64,000 bases of DNA from Persicitalea sp038235275 (GCA_038235275.1 JBBSUC010000027.1:1-64000); one strand, 5' to 3'. Numbered from the stretch's first letter, positions 17,640-26,877 are shown. A program made the numbers and translations. The notes: generated from the letters alone by a model not told the origin.

Positions 17640-18557
17640 TTGAGCATAATCGTCATCGGCAGCTCCAATACCGACATGGTCGTTAAGACCACCCACTTGC
17701 CGGTTCCCGGCGAAACCATTCTGGGGGGTACCTTCCTGATGAACCCCGGTGGCAAAGGGGCAAATCAAGCGATGGCCGCCCAACGCTTGCAGACCGGGCA
17801 AAATCAGGTGGTTTTCATCGCCAAAGTCGGTAACGATATTTTCGGACAAGAAGCCGTTCAGGGCTTTGAAAAAGCGGGCATGGACACGCGCTTTATTTTA
17901 GTTGACGAACAAGCCCCCTCGGGCGTTGCGCTCATCGGCGTAGATGAGCGGGGCGAGAACTCCATCATGGTTGCGCCCGGTGCCAACGCCAACCTTAGGG
18001 CAGCGGAAGTTTACAGTGCCCTGGCAAAAGCCCCCGAAGCGGAATGGGTGCTGCTACAACTGGAAATTCCACTGGACACCGTAGAAAAGGCCATCGCGGA
18101 ATGCACCCAAAAAGGAATGAAGGTGGTACTAAATCCCGCTCCCGCCCAAGCGCTCGACGACAAAACCCTGAAAAATCTCTATCTCATCACCCCCAACGAA
18201 ACCGAAGCCGAAATGCTGACGGGCGTCGCCATCTTTGACACTAATACTGCCCGAAAAGCCGCCGGAGTTCTACACGAGAAGGGCGTCGAGAACATCGTGA
18301 TTACGCTGGGTGCCAAGGGCGCATTCCTCTACAATGCCACGACTGACCTGCTGATACTTTCCCCGCTGGTCGAGGCCGTCGACACCACGGCGGCGGGCGA
18401 CGTCTTCAACGGGGCGCTGGTCGTGGCACTCTCTGAGGGCAAATCTCTAACTGAGGGCGTCTCTTTCGCCTGTCAGGCAGCGGCCCTATCGGTCACGCGC
18501 ATGGGGGCGCAAGCCTCTATTCCGCAGCGCTCCGAAGTGGATGCCGCTTTGGGGTAA
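17640..18557 (+). CDS. rbsK: Ribokinase (PfkB family)
   Basis: The 305-residue sugar kinase phosphorylates ribose at O5. The family start MSIIVIGSSNTDMV requires the TTG at 17640; no in-frame ATG lies nearby. Signatures are the N-terminal NPGGKGANQA stretch and the C-terminal DTTAAGDVFNGAL holding the catalytic Asp; the usual DTTGAGD has one Gly-to-Ala change. The gene for a sugar porter follows after 38 bp, so a two-gene sugar uptake and phosphorylation operon is likely. The ribose assignment comes from overall resemblance to RbsK, and another pentose or nucleoside is possible. Confidence 0.9.
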   Translation: MSIIVIGSSNTDMVVKTTHLPVPGETILGGTFLMNPGGKGANQAMAAQRLQTGQNQVVFIAKVGNDIFGQEAVQGFEKAGMDTRFILVDEQAPSGVALIGVDERGENSIMVAPGANANLRAAEVYSALAKAPEAEWVLLQLEIPLDTVEKAIAECTQKGMKVVLNPAPAQALDDKTLKNLYLITPNETEAEMLTGVAIFDTNTARKAAGVLHEKGVENIVITLGAKGAFLYNATTDLLILSPLVEAVDTTAAGDVFNGALVVALSEGKSLTEGVSFACQAAALSVTRMGAQASIPQRSEVDAALG

Positions 18558-18595
18558 AGTATTCAGTTTCAAAGCCACAAACCTAACCCTTTCCC

Positions 18596-19591
18596 ATGTT
18601 TATCATCGAAAACTACACCGTTGCGGTACTCTTCTGCCTCATTACCATGCTTTGCTGGGGTTCGTGGGCCAACACCCAGAAACTCGCGGCCAGTTCGTGG
18701 CGGTTCGAGTTGTTTTATTGGGACTACGTTGTCGGTATCGTTTTGGTGGCCCTGCTGTTTGCCTTCACGCTCGGCAGTATGGGAGCGGGCGGGCGCAGCT
18801 TCGCCGCCGACCTGAACCAGGCGGACTGGGGAAACATCGGCTCGGCGTTTCTGGGTGGGATTATTTTTAACGCGGCCAATATTTTACTGGTGGCGGCGAT
18901 TGCCATTGCGGGCATGTCGGTGGCCTTTCCGGTGGGCATCGGGTTGGCGCTCGTGATCGGTGTCATTGTCAACTACCTCGACAATCCCGTGGGCGACGCC
19001 ACTCTATTGTTTTTGGGCGTCGGGCTGGTGGCGGTGGCCATTTTACTCAACGCCTACGCATACCGAAACGCCGCGCGGCATCGCCAGGGCGTTTCGACGC
19101 GCGGCCTGCTGCTGTCGGTCATCGCCGGGTTGCTCATGGGGTATTTTTATAAATACGTGGCGGCGTCCATGTTTACCGATTTCAACGTACCGGAATTAGG
19201 CAAACTCAGCCCCTACACCGCCGTTGTTTTATTCAGTCTGGGAATTTTATTGAGCAACATCGTCTTCAACTCCATGCTGATGATGCGGCCCTTCGAGGGC
19301 AGCCCCGTCCACTACGCCGACTACTTCGGCGGTAGCGCCAAAAACCATCTGACGGGCATCCTGGGCGGCGCGATCTGGTGCGTGGGGATGTCGTTCAGCA
19401 TCATTGCCTCGGGCAAAGCAGGCGCGGCCATTTCCTACGGTTTGGGGCAGGGCGCGACGGTAATCGCCGCATTATGGGGCATTTACATTTGGAAAGAATT
19501 CAAGGACTCACCCAAATCTACTTCCGCCATTCTGAACGCCATGCTACTCTGTTATGTAGTAGGGCTAGGACTGATTATCGCGGCGAGGTAG
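18596..19591 (+). CDS. GRP-family sugar transporter (RbsU/GlcU-like)
   Basis: The 331-residue inner-membrane protein has about ten hydrophobic segments and belongs to the glucose/ribose porter branch of the drug/metabolite transporter superfamily. Characteristic stretches are LCWGSWANTQKL near the N-terminus, NAANILLVAAIAIAGMSVAFPVGIGLALVIG, and GAAISYGLGQGATVIAALWGIYIWKEFK near the C-terminus. It is 38 bp downstream of ribokinase on the same strand, which supports proton-linked uptake of ribose or a related sugar followed by phosphorylation. The substrate is inferred only from this pairing. Confidence 0.85.
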   Translation: MFIIENYTVAVLFCLITMLCWGSWANTQKLAASSWRFELFYWDYVVGIVLVALLFAFTLGSMGAGGRSFAADLNQADWGNIGSAFLGGIIFNAANILLVAAIAIAGMSVAFPVGIGLALVIGVIVNYLDNPVGDATLLFLGVGLVAVAILLNAYAYRNAARHRQGVSTRGLLLSVIAGLLMGYFYKYVAASMFTDFNVPELGKLSPYTAVVLFSLGILLSNIVFNSMLMMRPFEGSPVHYADYFGGSAKNHLTGILGGAIWCVGMSFSIIASGKAGAAISYGLGQGATVIAALWGIYIWKEFKDSPKSTSAILNAMLLCYVVGLGLIIAAR

Positions 19592-19597
19592 ATTTTT

Positions 19598-19720
19598 AAA
19601 GGCACAAAGCTCTAACGGCACTTTTATGTTGCGTCAGCCCGCTTCGTGCCTTTGGAACTTTGCCCCTTTGTGCGCCACGGGGCGCCCCGCTAATTTCCCA
19701 ATTCACCATTCACCATTCAC
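19598..19720. repeat. Composite intergenic repeat: CACAAAG inverted words, CGCCACGGGGCGCC core, TTCACCA heptamers
   Basis: From left to right: GGCACAAAG (19601-19609), inverted relatives GTGCCTTTGG (19646-19655) and CTTTGTGCGCC (19666-19676), the GC core CGCCACGGGGCGCCCC (19673-19688, containing a perfect GGGGCGCCCC palindrome), then 2.7 copies of TTCACCA (19702-19720) ending 7 bp before fabD. Confidence 0.75.
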
Positions 19721-19727
19721 ACAACCA

Positions 19728-20615
19728 ATGCAAGCATACGTTTTCCCCGGACAGGGCTCCCAATTCAAAGGCATGGGAGCCGATTTGTACCAAAATTCTC
19801 CCAGGGCCAAAGAACTATTCGACCAGGCCGACGAAATCCTTGGTTTCGACTTAACCAAAATCATGTTTGAGGGCTCGGACGAAGAACTCAAACGAACCAA
19901 CGTCACGCAACTGGCCATCTTCCTGCACTCGGTGGCACTGGCGGCGGTGGCCGACGACTTTAAGCCCGATATGGTGGCGGGCCATTCGCTGGGTGAGTTC
20001 TCTGCCCTGGTTGCCGCCGGGGGATTGTCGTTTGCGGACGGCCTGAAATTGGTGGCCCAGCGGGCCGACGCCATGCAGAAAGCCTGCGAGCGGCAGCCCT
20101 CTACGATGGCGGCCATATTGGGGCTGAGTGATGGCGTAGTGGAAGAAATCTGCGCCTCGATTACCGACGAGGTGGTCGTGGCCGCAAATTACAATTGCCC
20201 CGGTCAAATCGTGATTTCAGGGACGATGGAGGGTATCCGCATCGCCTGTGAAAAGATGAAAGAAGCCGGGGCCAAGCGCGCGCTGCCGTTGCCCGTGGGC
20301 GGAGCCTTTCACTCGCCGCTGATGGAACCCGCCCGCGAAGAACTGGCGCAGGCCATTGCCGCTACCTCTTTTCGCGCGATGCCCTGTCCGATTTACCAGA
20401 ATGCCACCGCCGCACCCTCGCAGGACCTGGACACGATCAAAGCCAATCTCATCGCCCAACTTACTGCTCCCGTCCGCTGGACGCAATCGGTGGAGAACAT
20501 GGTGCGCGATGGGGCCAGTAGGTTCGTGGAGTGCGGACCGGGTAAGGTTTTGCAGGGACTAGTCAGGAAGATTACCCCGGACGCAGAGGTAGCGGCCGTA
20601 TCCACGGGGCCGTAA
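19728..20615 (+). CDS. fabD: Malonyl-CoA:ACP transacylase
   Basis: The enzyme transfers malonate from CoA to acyl carrier protein for fatty-acid synthesis. It is 295 residues from ATG 19728. An in-frame upstream extension would translate intergenic repeats, and the family begins at AYVFPGQGSQ. The active-site GHSLGEFSALV holds the catalytic Ser. Other marks are a conserved Arg shortly after it (LVAQRADAMQ), the catalytic His in GGAFHSPLM, and a C-terminal VECGPGKVLQGL. The gene stands alone, not in a fab cluster, between the sugar porter and tRNA-Gln. Confidence 0.95.
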   Translation: MQAYVFPGQGSQFKGMGADLYQNSPRAKELFDQADEILGFDLTKIMFEGSDEELKRTNVTQLAIFLHSVALAAVADDFKPDMVAGHSLGEFSALVAAGGLSFADGLKLVAQRADAMQKACERQPSTMAAILGLSDGVVEEICASITDEVVVAANYNCPGQIVISGTMEGIRIACEKMKEAGAKRALPLPVGGAFHSPLMEPAREELAQAIAATSFRAMPCPIYQNATAAPSQDLDTIKANLIAQLTAPVRWTQSVENMVRDGASRFVECGPGKVLQGLVRKITPDAEVAAVSTGP

Positions 20616-20645
20616 CCACGGGAATTATTTTTTTTGAATTAATAC

Positions 20646-20676
20646 TTGACACATAAGATCATTCCGCTTACTTTTG
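20646..20676 (+). promoter_or_regulatory. Promoter of tRNA-Gln
   Basis: TTG at 20646-20648 and TACTTTTG at 20669-20676 are separated by 20 bp, the same boxes and spacing as the tRNA-Pro promoter. Confidence 0.7.
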
Positions 20677-20694
20677 CACCACCATTTACAGAAT

Positions 20695-20765
20695 TGGCAG
20701 GTGGTGTAAAGGTAGCACAGGAGATTTTGGTTCTCTTAGTCAGGGTTCGAATCCTTGCCCGCCAA
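20695..20765 (+). tRNA. tRNA-Gln(TTG)
   Basis: The 71-nt cloverleaf has loop TTTTGGT with anticodon TTG, T-loop TTCGAAT and discriminator A. The acceptor stem starts with the U1-A72 pair usual for tRNA-Gln, and one A-C mismatch is seen at 5-68. CCA is not encoded. Confidence 0.94.
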
Positions 20766-20775
20766 CAAAAGCTAG

Positions 20776-20806
20776 AAACGACTCAGATGATTCTGAGTCG
20801 TTTTTT
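20776..20806 (+). terminator. Terminator of tRNA-Gln
   Basis: An 11-bp stem (AAACGACTCAG with CTGAGTCGTTT, loop of six) runs into a six-T tract ten bases after the tRNA. Confidence 0.88.
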
Positions 20807-21019
20807 CTTTGATAGCACGCCAAATCCGCTCTAAATACTCAGACCCAGGGGATAATATTCTGGTCAGATGCCTTGTTCTTACAGGCAGACCTCCTCATAT
20901 CTTGTAGTAACTTTCGGGATAAAAATGTTGTGTAAGTAAACTTTTTCCGTACCTTGTTGGCCCTATCGGCTACACCCGTTGGGTTACTATACTATTATAC
21001 ACTCTAAAACTTTCTTAAA

Positions 21020-21664
21020 ATGACAACCGAAAAGCAGGCGAAAGTCGCTGACACCAAGGCAAAAGCAAAAGTAAAGAAGCGCGACCGCGAGCGCACCAAA
21101 GGCCGAATTCTGAAAGCAGTCGGCAAAGTAATTGAGAAGTACGGCACCAAAAAGGTAGGTGTCAACCTGATTGCCCGCGAGGCTGATGTAAACAAAGTGC
21201 TGATCTATCGGTACTTCGGTGGCGTGGATGGCCTCATGGAGCAATACGTGAAGACGGGTGAATACACTTCCATGTCCAACCACGACAATATCGAAAACAT
21301 GGAAAGGCCCGCGCCTGAGGATCGGGCGAAGGCATGGACTAAAGTTCTGACGACTTCCTTGAATGATCTGCGCGAACGCAAAGCTACCCGCGACCTGATT
21401 CGCTGGGAAATTGGCCTGGGAAAGGCCGTGTTGGCCGATGTACGTAACGATACGGGGGCCAAGATGGTCGAAAAGTTGGGACCTCTGCCTAATTATGAGG
21501 ATACCAGCGCCCTGATCGCCCTCATGATGGCGGCGATCTACCACATTACTGTCTCGGCTGACTTCCGCGACAAAATGATGGACGTAGACCTGCAATCGGA
21601 CGTAGGCTTCAAGCGCATCGAGAAAGTGATAGACGACATCGTTCAAGCCCTGGACAAGAAGTAA
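21020..21664 (+). CDS. TetR-family transcriptional regulator
   Basis: The 214-residue protein has a Lys/Arg-rich N-terminal tail (residues 5-27) and a TetR helix-turn-helix (about 28-72: RILKAVGKVIEKYGTKKVGVNLIAREA, then VNKVLIYRYFGG). An all-helical ligand and dimer domain follows. It is monocistronic with its own terminator and the neighbours are unrelated, so its target cannot be named. The 213 bp upstream hold no other gene; a loose TTG/TACCTTGT pair lies near 20940-20970. The very basic tail ahead of the HTH is longer than usual for the family and could add DNA contacts. Confidence 0.88.
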   Translation: MTTEKQAKVADTKAKAKVKKRDRERTKGRILKAVGKVIEKYGTKKVGVNLIAREADVNKVLIYRYFGGVDGLMEQYVKTGEYTSMSNHDNIENMERPAPEDRAKAWTKVLTTSLNDLRERKATRDLIRWEIGLGKAVLADVRNDTGAKMVEKLGPLPNYEDTSALIALMMAAIYHITVSADFRDKMMDVDLQSDVGFKRIEKVIDDIVQALDKK

Positions 21665-21681
21665 TTGCCCACATTCTCCGT

Positions 21682-21720
21682 AAAAAAGCTCCTTCTCAAA
21701 ATTGAGAAAGAGCTTTTTTT
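21682..21720 (+). terminator. Terminator of the TetR gene
   Basis: A long hairpin (AAAAAAGCTCCTTCTC with GAGAAAGAGCTTTTTT, one mismatch) ends in a seven-T tract, 17 bp after the stop codon. Confidence 0.85.
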
Positions 21721-21816
21721 ATGCAAAGCCATCAGGCCCGTGTACCTTTGCCTACTGTCGGCTAGTAGTTAAGTCGGTAGCCCGGCACTGTCCACTGTTA
21801 ACCGTCCACTGAATAA

Positions 21817-23331
21817 TTGAGTGTCTTAAAAAAATTAGCGGGCGATACCGCCACCTACGGGGTCAGCACCATGCTGGCGCGGTTGCTGAACTATCTACTG
21901 GTGTTTATATACACGCAGTTCGATCCGTCGCTGATGGCCGTGCAGGTACAGCTTTATACCTACGCCGGGTTCTTTTTTGTCATTTACACTTTTGGGATGG
22001 AAACTTCCTTCTTCCGCTTCGCCCGGAAAGAGGAAGATAAGCGCGAATACTATAATCTTATTTTGAGCGCAGTACTGGTGGTCAGCGTTTTTATTTCTGC
22101 ATTCATTATCGTATTTGCCGAACCCGTCGCCCGACTCATCGAGTACCCCGAAGAAGCCACGCTGGTACAGTGGATGGCTGTCATTATGGCGACCGACGGC
22201 ATCATGGCCATTCCTTTCGCCAGGCTGCGGCTAGAGCGCAAAGCAAAAAAATTCGTTCGGGTGCGCATCACGAATATCCTGCTCAACATTGGCCTGAACG
22301 TTTTCTTCCTGGTTTTCTGTCGCAGTATCTACGAAGGCGAATATTTGTCCGCTTTGCGGCCTTTGGTGGCACAGATCTATTTTCCCGACATCCCGGCGGC
22401 TTATATCGTCATCGCCAACCTGATCGCCAATCTTACCTTTTTCTGGTTTCTGCGACAGGAATTGCGGGATTTTCGCTTTGTCTGGAATTGGAAGATTTTT
22501 CGTCCGGTTTGGGTGTACGCCCTGCCCATCATGGTGATGAATATCGCGGGCGTCACCAATCTGCTCTTCGACCGGATGTTTCTTCAGTATCTGTTGCCCA
22601 ACGGCTTTTATCCTGGCCGCACCACCCGCGATGCCATTGGAATTTATGGACAGGCCATGAAGCTTTCTATTTTCATGAATCTGGCGATTCAAGCCTTTAA
22701 GTACGCCGCCGAGCCGTTCTTTTTTTCCAAAGCCGAAGACAAGAACGCCCCGGAAGTATTTGCCGATGTTATGAAATGGTTCATAATCTTGTGTGTGTTG
22801 ATTGGCGTCGGCATTTGCCTGAACCTGAACGTACTGGCGGACATTTTCCTGCGCCGCAAAGTTTATCACGAGGGTCTGCCCGTCGTGCCGTGGCTGCTGC
22901 TGGGCTTCCTGTTTCTGGGAATTTACTACAACCTGGCCACCTGGTTCAAACTCACCGACAAAACCCAGTACGGCACTTACCTGACCGTCACGGGTGCTTC
23001 CGTCACGGCCTTACTCAACTTCCTGCTGGTGCCTGAAATGGGCTACCTGGGCTGCGCTCTGGCCTTTGCCGCTTCATCGGTAGTAATGACAACGCTCTGT
23101 TATTTATTTGGACAAAAGTTTTATCCCGTTCCCTATAAGGTCGGGTCGGCCTTAGGCTACGTGCTTTTTGGAGGAATAATCGTGTACCTGGCCGGGCTAT
23201 TACCCCGCTACAATTTTTGGATAGAACTGGGCGAAGGAATCTTGGCTTTAATGGTCTTTGCCACTGTCATCTTATTAATTGAACGCGACACACTCCCACC
23301 CCGCTTCCGCCGCTATCTGGGAAAAGATTGA
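21817..23331 (+). CDS. Polysaccharide flippase / oligosaccharide exporter (MATE-like)
   Basis: This 504-residue membrane protein has about 14 hydrophobic segments and belongs to the polysaccharide transport branch of the MOP superfamily (Wzx/RfbX/MurJ-like). It probably flips lipid-linked sugar units to the outer leaflet. Typical stretches are GVSTMLARLLNYLLVFIYT at the N-terminus and GMETSFFRFARKEED after the second segment. The TTG at 21817 is used as start because no ATG precedes the conserved LKKLAGDTATYGVS region. A TGTCCACTG repeat pair (21787-21811) lies directly before it. No polysaccharide synthesis genes are adjacent, so its substrate is open. Confidence 0.87.
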   Translation: MSVLKKLAGDTATYGVSTMLARLLNYLLVFIYTQFDPSLMAVQVQLYTYAGFFFVIYTFGMETSFFRFARKEEDKREYYNLILSAVLVVSVFISAFIIVFAEPVARLIEYPEEATLVQWMAVIMATDGIMAIPFARLRLERKAKKFVRVRITNILLNIGLNVFFLVFCRSIYEGEYLSALRPLVAQIYFPDIPAAYIVIANLIANLTFFWFLRQELRDFRFVWNWKIFRPVWVYALPIMVMNIAGVTNLLFDRMFLQYLLPNGFYPGRTTRDAIGIYGQAMKLSIFMNLAIQAFKYAAEPFFFSKAEDKNAPEVFADVMKWFIILCVLIGVGICLNLNVLADIFLRRKVYHEGLPVVPWLLLGFLFLGIYYNLATWFKLTDKTQYGTYLTVTGASVTALLNFLLVPEMGYLGCALAFAASSVVMTTLCYLFGQKFYPVPYKVGSALGYVLFGGIIVYLAGLLPRYNFWIELGEGILALMVFATVILLIERDTLPPRFRRYLGKD

Positions 23332-23388
23332 ATTAATCACAACACGGGCTACCCGAGAGGAAGTCCAATGCCCGACCTTCATCACTAT

Positions 23389-24135
23389 TTACTCCCGCAT
23401 ATCGCGCAGCAACTTATTGGAGAAAACGAACTCGTTCAATTCCTCTACGTCGGAGTGCATGATGGAGTGCTTGTCGCCTTCCCACAGCTTCTTGCCCATT
23501 TGTAGAAAGATAACGTTGTCGCCGATCTCCATTACGGAGTTCATGTCGTGGGTAATGACCATGGTGGTAATCTTATACTCGTCGGTAATTTCGCGGATCA
23601 ACTCGTCGATTTTCACGCCCGTTAATGGGTCGAGGCCGGAGTTGGGTTCGTCACAGAAGAGGTACTTAGGGTTCATCACGATGGCACGGGCGATGGCTAC
23701 GCGCTTCTTCATGCCGCCGCTGATTTCGGAAGGCATAAGCTCGCCCGTTCCCGCCAGCCCCACGCGTTCCAGGCAGAACTCCACCCGGTCGCGCTTCTCG
23801 CCTGCCGACTGATCGCCCAACATATCGAGCGGGAACTGCACGTTCTGATGCACGGTCTGTGAGTCGAAGAGCGCGCCACCCTGAAACAGCACGCCCATTT
23901 CGCGGCGGATGGCCTGTTGCTCCTGCTTATCGCTGCCATAAAAGCTGCGTCCATTATAAAGAATGTCGCCCGCATCGGGCCGAACCAGACCAATGGTGCA
24001 TTTAAGCAATACACTTTTGCCTGTGCCGCTGCCGCCGATAATCAGGTTGGTTTCACCCTGCCTCAGCGTGCAACTGATGCCTTTCAACACCTCGTTGTCA
24101 CCAAAGGACTTGGCAATGTTTTTTATTTCAATCAT
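23389..24135 (-). CDS. mlaF: ABC transporter ATPase, phospholipid (MlaF) type
   Basis: The 248-residue ATPase has Walker A GGSGTGKS (about 34-41), a Q-loop in GVLFQGGALFDSQTV, the signature ISGGMKKRVAIARA, Walker B YLFCDEPNSGLDP and a switch His in THDMNSV. The GALFDS and SGLDP wording is typical of MlaF/Ttg2A, which powers intermembrane phospholipid or hydrophobic-compound transport. It follows its permease gene (mlaE) on the same strand after 126 bp of repeat-bearing spacer. No mlaD substrate-binding gene lies next to it within the window. Confidence 0.92.
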   Translation of the reverse strand: MIEIKNIAKSFGDNEVLKGISCTLRQGETNLIIGGSGTGKSVLLKCTIGLVRPDAGDILYNGRSFYGSDKQEQQAIRREMGVLFQGGALFDSQTVHQNVQFPLDMLGDQSAGEKRDRVEFCLERVGLAGTGELMPSEISGGMKKRVAIARAIVMNPKYLFCDEPNSGLDPLTGVKIDELIREITDEYKITTMVITHDMNSVMEIGDNVIFLQMGKKLWEGDKHSIMHSDVEELNEFVFSNKLLRDMRE

Positions 24136-24136
24136 A

Positions 24137-24156
24137 GGTGGCTGTCGGCTGTCGGC
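24137..24156. repeat. GCTGTCG heptamer repeat between mlaE and mlaF
   Basis: GCTGTCG is repeated twice plus GC at 24141-24156, directly upstream of mlaF. The same word family forms an inverted pair at 38495-38598. The remaining spacer to 24261 contains CTTTGTGCCTTTGG-type words like those at 19.6 and 43.9 kb. Confidence 0.7.
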
Positions 24157-24261
24157 AATTGGCGTTAGGCCTTTGTATTGTATTTTTGTTTGCGTTTAAA
24201 GGCATCGCTTCACGCTTTCACTTTGTGCCTTTGGATCGCAGCGGCGAACCGCCTTCGCCCC

Positions 24262-24990
24262 TCATAAAAACAACTGCGCCAAAACATAGTCCGCTACCAA
24301 AATGGCGATGCAACTCGTAGTGACGGCTTGGGTACTCGACTGGCCTACTTCCAGGGCCCCGCCTCGGGTGAAATAGCCCTGGTAGGCCGAAATAGTGGAG
24401 ATTAGGAAGCCGAAGACTACGGGTTTTACGCACATGAAGAAAACATTATATGCAACAAAACCATCCCGGATGCCATAGACGTAGTCGCGCGGGGAAATGA
24501 CGCCCGAAAGCGTTCCCGCCAGGTAGCCGCCCAAAATCCCCAGAAAGGCCGCCATGATGACCAGCATCGGGAAGGTAATCATGGCCGCGAGTACTTTGGG
24601 CAATACCAGGTACGAGGCTGAGTTGATGCCCATCACTTCCAGCGCGTCCACCTGTTCGGTAATGCGCATGGTACCTAGCTCGCCAGCGATGTTGGAGCCG
24701 ACCTTGCCAGCCAGCACGATGCAGGTAATGGTAGGGGCCAATTCCAGAATCACCATGTCGCGCACTACCAGGGCAACCGTGGAAGTTGGAATAATGGGAC
24801 TCACCAGGTTGTAGGCCGTTTGGATGCAGGAGACCGCGCCTATAAAAGTAGAAACGATGGCTACGATTAACACTGAACTGGTGCCGATGCCCACGCACTC
24901 CTCCATGAAACGCTGCCAATAGACCTTCATTTTTTCGCGGCGCGTGAAGAGCGCTCCCAAAAAAATGAAGTATTTGCCGATGATAGCCAT
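24262..24990 (-). CDS. mlaE: ABC transporter permease, MlaE family
   Basis: This 242-residue inner-membrane permease belongs to the MlaE/YrbE family. Family marks are EECVGIGTSSVLIVAIVSTFIGAV, the LAPTITCIVLAGKVGSNIAGELGTMRITEQVDALEVMGI block that contacts MlaF, and a C-terminal GVGQSST-like segment (here EVGQSSTQAVTTSCIAILVADYVL). About five to six membrane segments are visible. With MlaF it forms the core of an importer or exporter of phospholipid across the inner membrane. It is transcribed first, divergent from an SDR gene 61 bp away. Confidence 0.92.
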   Translation of the reverse strand: MAIIGKYFIFLGALFTRREKMKVYWQRFMEECVGIGTSSVLIVAIVSTFIGAVSCIQTAYNLVSPIIPTSTVALVVRDMVILELAPTITCIVLAGKVGSNIAGELGTMRITEQVDALEVMGINSASYLVLPKVLAAMITFPMLVIMAAFLGILGGYLAGTLSGVISPRDYVYGIRDGFVAYNVFFMCVKPVVFGFLISTISAYQGYFTRGGALEVGQSSTQAVTTSCIAILVADYVLAQLFL

Positions 24991-25051
24991 GCAATTTGAT
25001 CTTTATGCGATAATTTCGGGAAAATTAGAAAAAATAGCCCCAAACAAAAAA

Positions 25052-25762
25052 ATGAACCCACTTGCCGTTATCACCGGAGGAACCAAAGGAATAGGCCGCG
25101 CCACCGCCGAGCGCTTTCTGGCCGAGGGCTTTGATGTGGTCACCTGCGCCCGCCAGTTGAGTGATTTGAAAGAATTCAGTGAGCAAGCCAAAGGCCGTTT
25201 TCCCAACGCCACGCTCTTTATAAAACAAGCCGATCTTTCGCTGCGGGGCGAAACCGCCGACTTCGTGGCCTACGTCGATGCGCTGGCGCGGCCCGTGGCG
25301 GTGCTGGTCAACAACACGGGGGTATTCGTCCCCGGCCAACTCCACTCAGAACCCGAGGGTATCCTCGAACGTTCCATCGAAACCAACGTTTACAGCGCCT
25401 ACCATATCACCCGTGGACTGTTGCCAAAAATGATGGCCATAAAGAGCGGCCATATTTTCAATATCTGCTCCACGGCCAGCCTGATGGCCTATCCTAACGG
25501 TGGTTCCTACGCCATTTCCAAGTTCGCACTTTACGGCATGACCAAGGGCTTTCGGGAGGAGCTAAAAGCCTTCGGCATCAAGGTCACCGCAGTGCTACCG
25601 GGGCCGACGCTCACCGCGAGCTGGGCCGGAACCGACCTGCCGGAGTCGCGCTTCATGCGGGCCGAGGATGTGGCCGAGAGCATTTGGTCGGCCTACAACT
25701 TGTCGCCTGCGGCGGTGATCGAGGAGATTCTGATGCGGCCCGTGGCGGGCGATATTGGCTAA
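25052..25762 (+). CDS. Short-chain dehydrogenase/reductase
   Basis: The 236-residue NAD(P)-dependent oxidoreductase is counted from ATG 25052, chosen because the Rossmann fold begins at once (PLAVITGGTKGIGRATAE). It has the TGGTKGIG cofactor loop, NNTG in place of the common NNAG, the catalytic Ser in NICSTASLM, and SYAISKFAL holding Tyr-x-x-x-Lys. The C-terminal part carries no specific mark, so the substrate cannot be assigned; FabG-like and sugar or ketone reductases are all possible. It is 80 bp ahead of the ROK kinase. Confidence 0.88.
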   Translation: MNPLAVITGGTKGIGRATAERFLAEGFDVVTCARQLSDLKEFSEQAKGRFPNATLFIKQADLSLRGETADFVAYVDALARPVAVLVNNTGVFVPGQLHSEPEGILERSIETNVYSAYHITRGLLPKMMAIKSGHIFNICSTASLMAYPNGGSYAISKFALYGMTKGFREELKAFGIKVTAVLPGPTLTASWAGTDLPESRFMRAEDVAESIWSAYNLSPAAVIEEILMRPVAGDIG

Positions 25763-25842
25763 AATTAGGGGGATTGGCCGATAAATTATTAACTTTCCCG
25801 CTTGAAACTCCCTAATCTTTACCTCATACTTCACAGAATTTC

Positions 25843-26751
25843 ATGGATCAGTACCTTGGCATAGACGTAGGTGGCACCAACGTCAAGATGGGCATCGTGG
25901 ATGCAACGGACGGCAGAATCTCCAATTTTTACAGCCATGACACCGCGAGTTGGCGCAAGTCGGGCCACTTTGTCGAGCGCCTAGGCGACGCCATCGCCTT
26001 ACAATTACTGGAGGAGCCGCATGTCAAGCGCACGGGCATCGGCGTGCCGGGCCTCATTACCCGCGATCGCAGCACGCTCATCGAGATCACGGCCATTCCC
26101 GAAATCGACGGTGTCCGCATCGTTCCCGAATTAACGGCTCGCTTTCCCGGTCACACCTTTTTCCTGGAAAACGACGCCAATGCGGCGGCTTTGGGGGAAT
26201 ATTATTTTGGCGAAGAAAAACTGCCCGAGGATTATATCTTCGTCACCCTCGGTACGGGTATCGGTGGGGCGGCGATCATCGACAAGAAGGTTTTTAAAGG
26301 CGGTGGTGGCAACGCTATGGAGCCGGGCCACGTGCCTTCGCGCCACGGGCGGGTGCTGGAGCGCAACATCGGTAAGGTGGAACTGCTGCTGCTGGCCACC
26401 GAAATGCGCGCCGCCTACAAAGGTGAAACACAGCTACCCAACGACGGTACTATCTCCACGACCGGTCTGGTAGCCTCTGCTGCGCAGGGCGACGAATTAG
26501 CTCTGCGAATCTTCGAAGAAATGGGGGCAATGCTGGGCGATGGCCTGGTGGCGATGATCCGCATCCTGGACATCACGACCATCCTGATCGGTGGGGGGAT
26601 CTCGGCTTCTTTCGACTTTCTTATGCCCGCTGTCAATCGGCAGTTGGAGTATTGGCTAACGCCGCACTACCTGACAAAACTGTCCGTGAAGCGGGCCACG
26701 CTGGCCAACGACGCCGGACTTCTGGGCGCGGCTTCGCTGTGTTTTGAGTAG
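25843..26751 (+). CDS. ROK-family sugar kinase (glucokinase-like)
   Basis: The 302-residue protein is a ROK fold kinase: phosphate-1 loop GIDVGGTNVKMGIVD, GIGVPGLI, FLENDANAAALGEYYFGE (catalytic Asp) and VTLGTGIGGAAIIDKKVF. The zinc site of typical ROK proteins (GHxx...CxCGxxGCxE) is reduced to EPGHVPSRHGRVLERNIG: the His is kept and the cysteines are missing. The protein therefore belongs to the zinc-free ROK group. Glucokinase is the most likely activity, though N-acetylated hexoses are possible. The upstream neighbour is the SDR gene. Confidence 0.85.
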   Translation: MDQYLGIDVGGTNVKMGIVDATDGRISNFYSHDTASWRKSGHFVERLGDAIALQLLEEPHVKRTGIGVPGLITRDRSTLIEITAIPEIDGVRIVPELTARFPGHTFFLENDANAAALGEYYFGEEKLPEDYIFVTLGTGIGGAAIIDKKVFKGGGGNAMEPGHVPSRHGRVLERNIGKVELLLLATEMRAAYKGETQLPNDGTISTTGLVASAAQGDELALRIFEEMGAMLGDGLVAMIRILDITTILIGGGISASFDFLMPAVNRQLEYWLTPHYLTKLSVKRATLANDAGLLGAASLCFE

Positions 26752-26860
26752 GAGCAGCGCCCCTAAACGAACAAAGCCACGAAGGCAGTTGTTGTTTTAT
26801 AGCCAGCGCATCTTGGTCGGCAGCCAAAATATTGAAGTTGATAAATCTGGGAAAAACTGT

Positions 26861-26877
26861 CGCCACGGGGCGCCCCG
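26861..26877. repeat. GC-rich core repeat CGCCACGGGGCGCCCCG before ispH
   Basis: This 17-base sequence is identical to 19673-19689, and its first 15 bases (CGCCACGGGGCGCCC) recur at 36388-36402. It contains the GGGGCGCCCC palindrome and is flanked by ACTGTC and CTGTCAAC words. Confidence 0.85.
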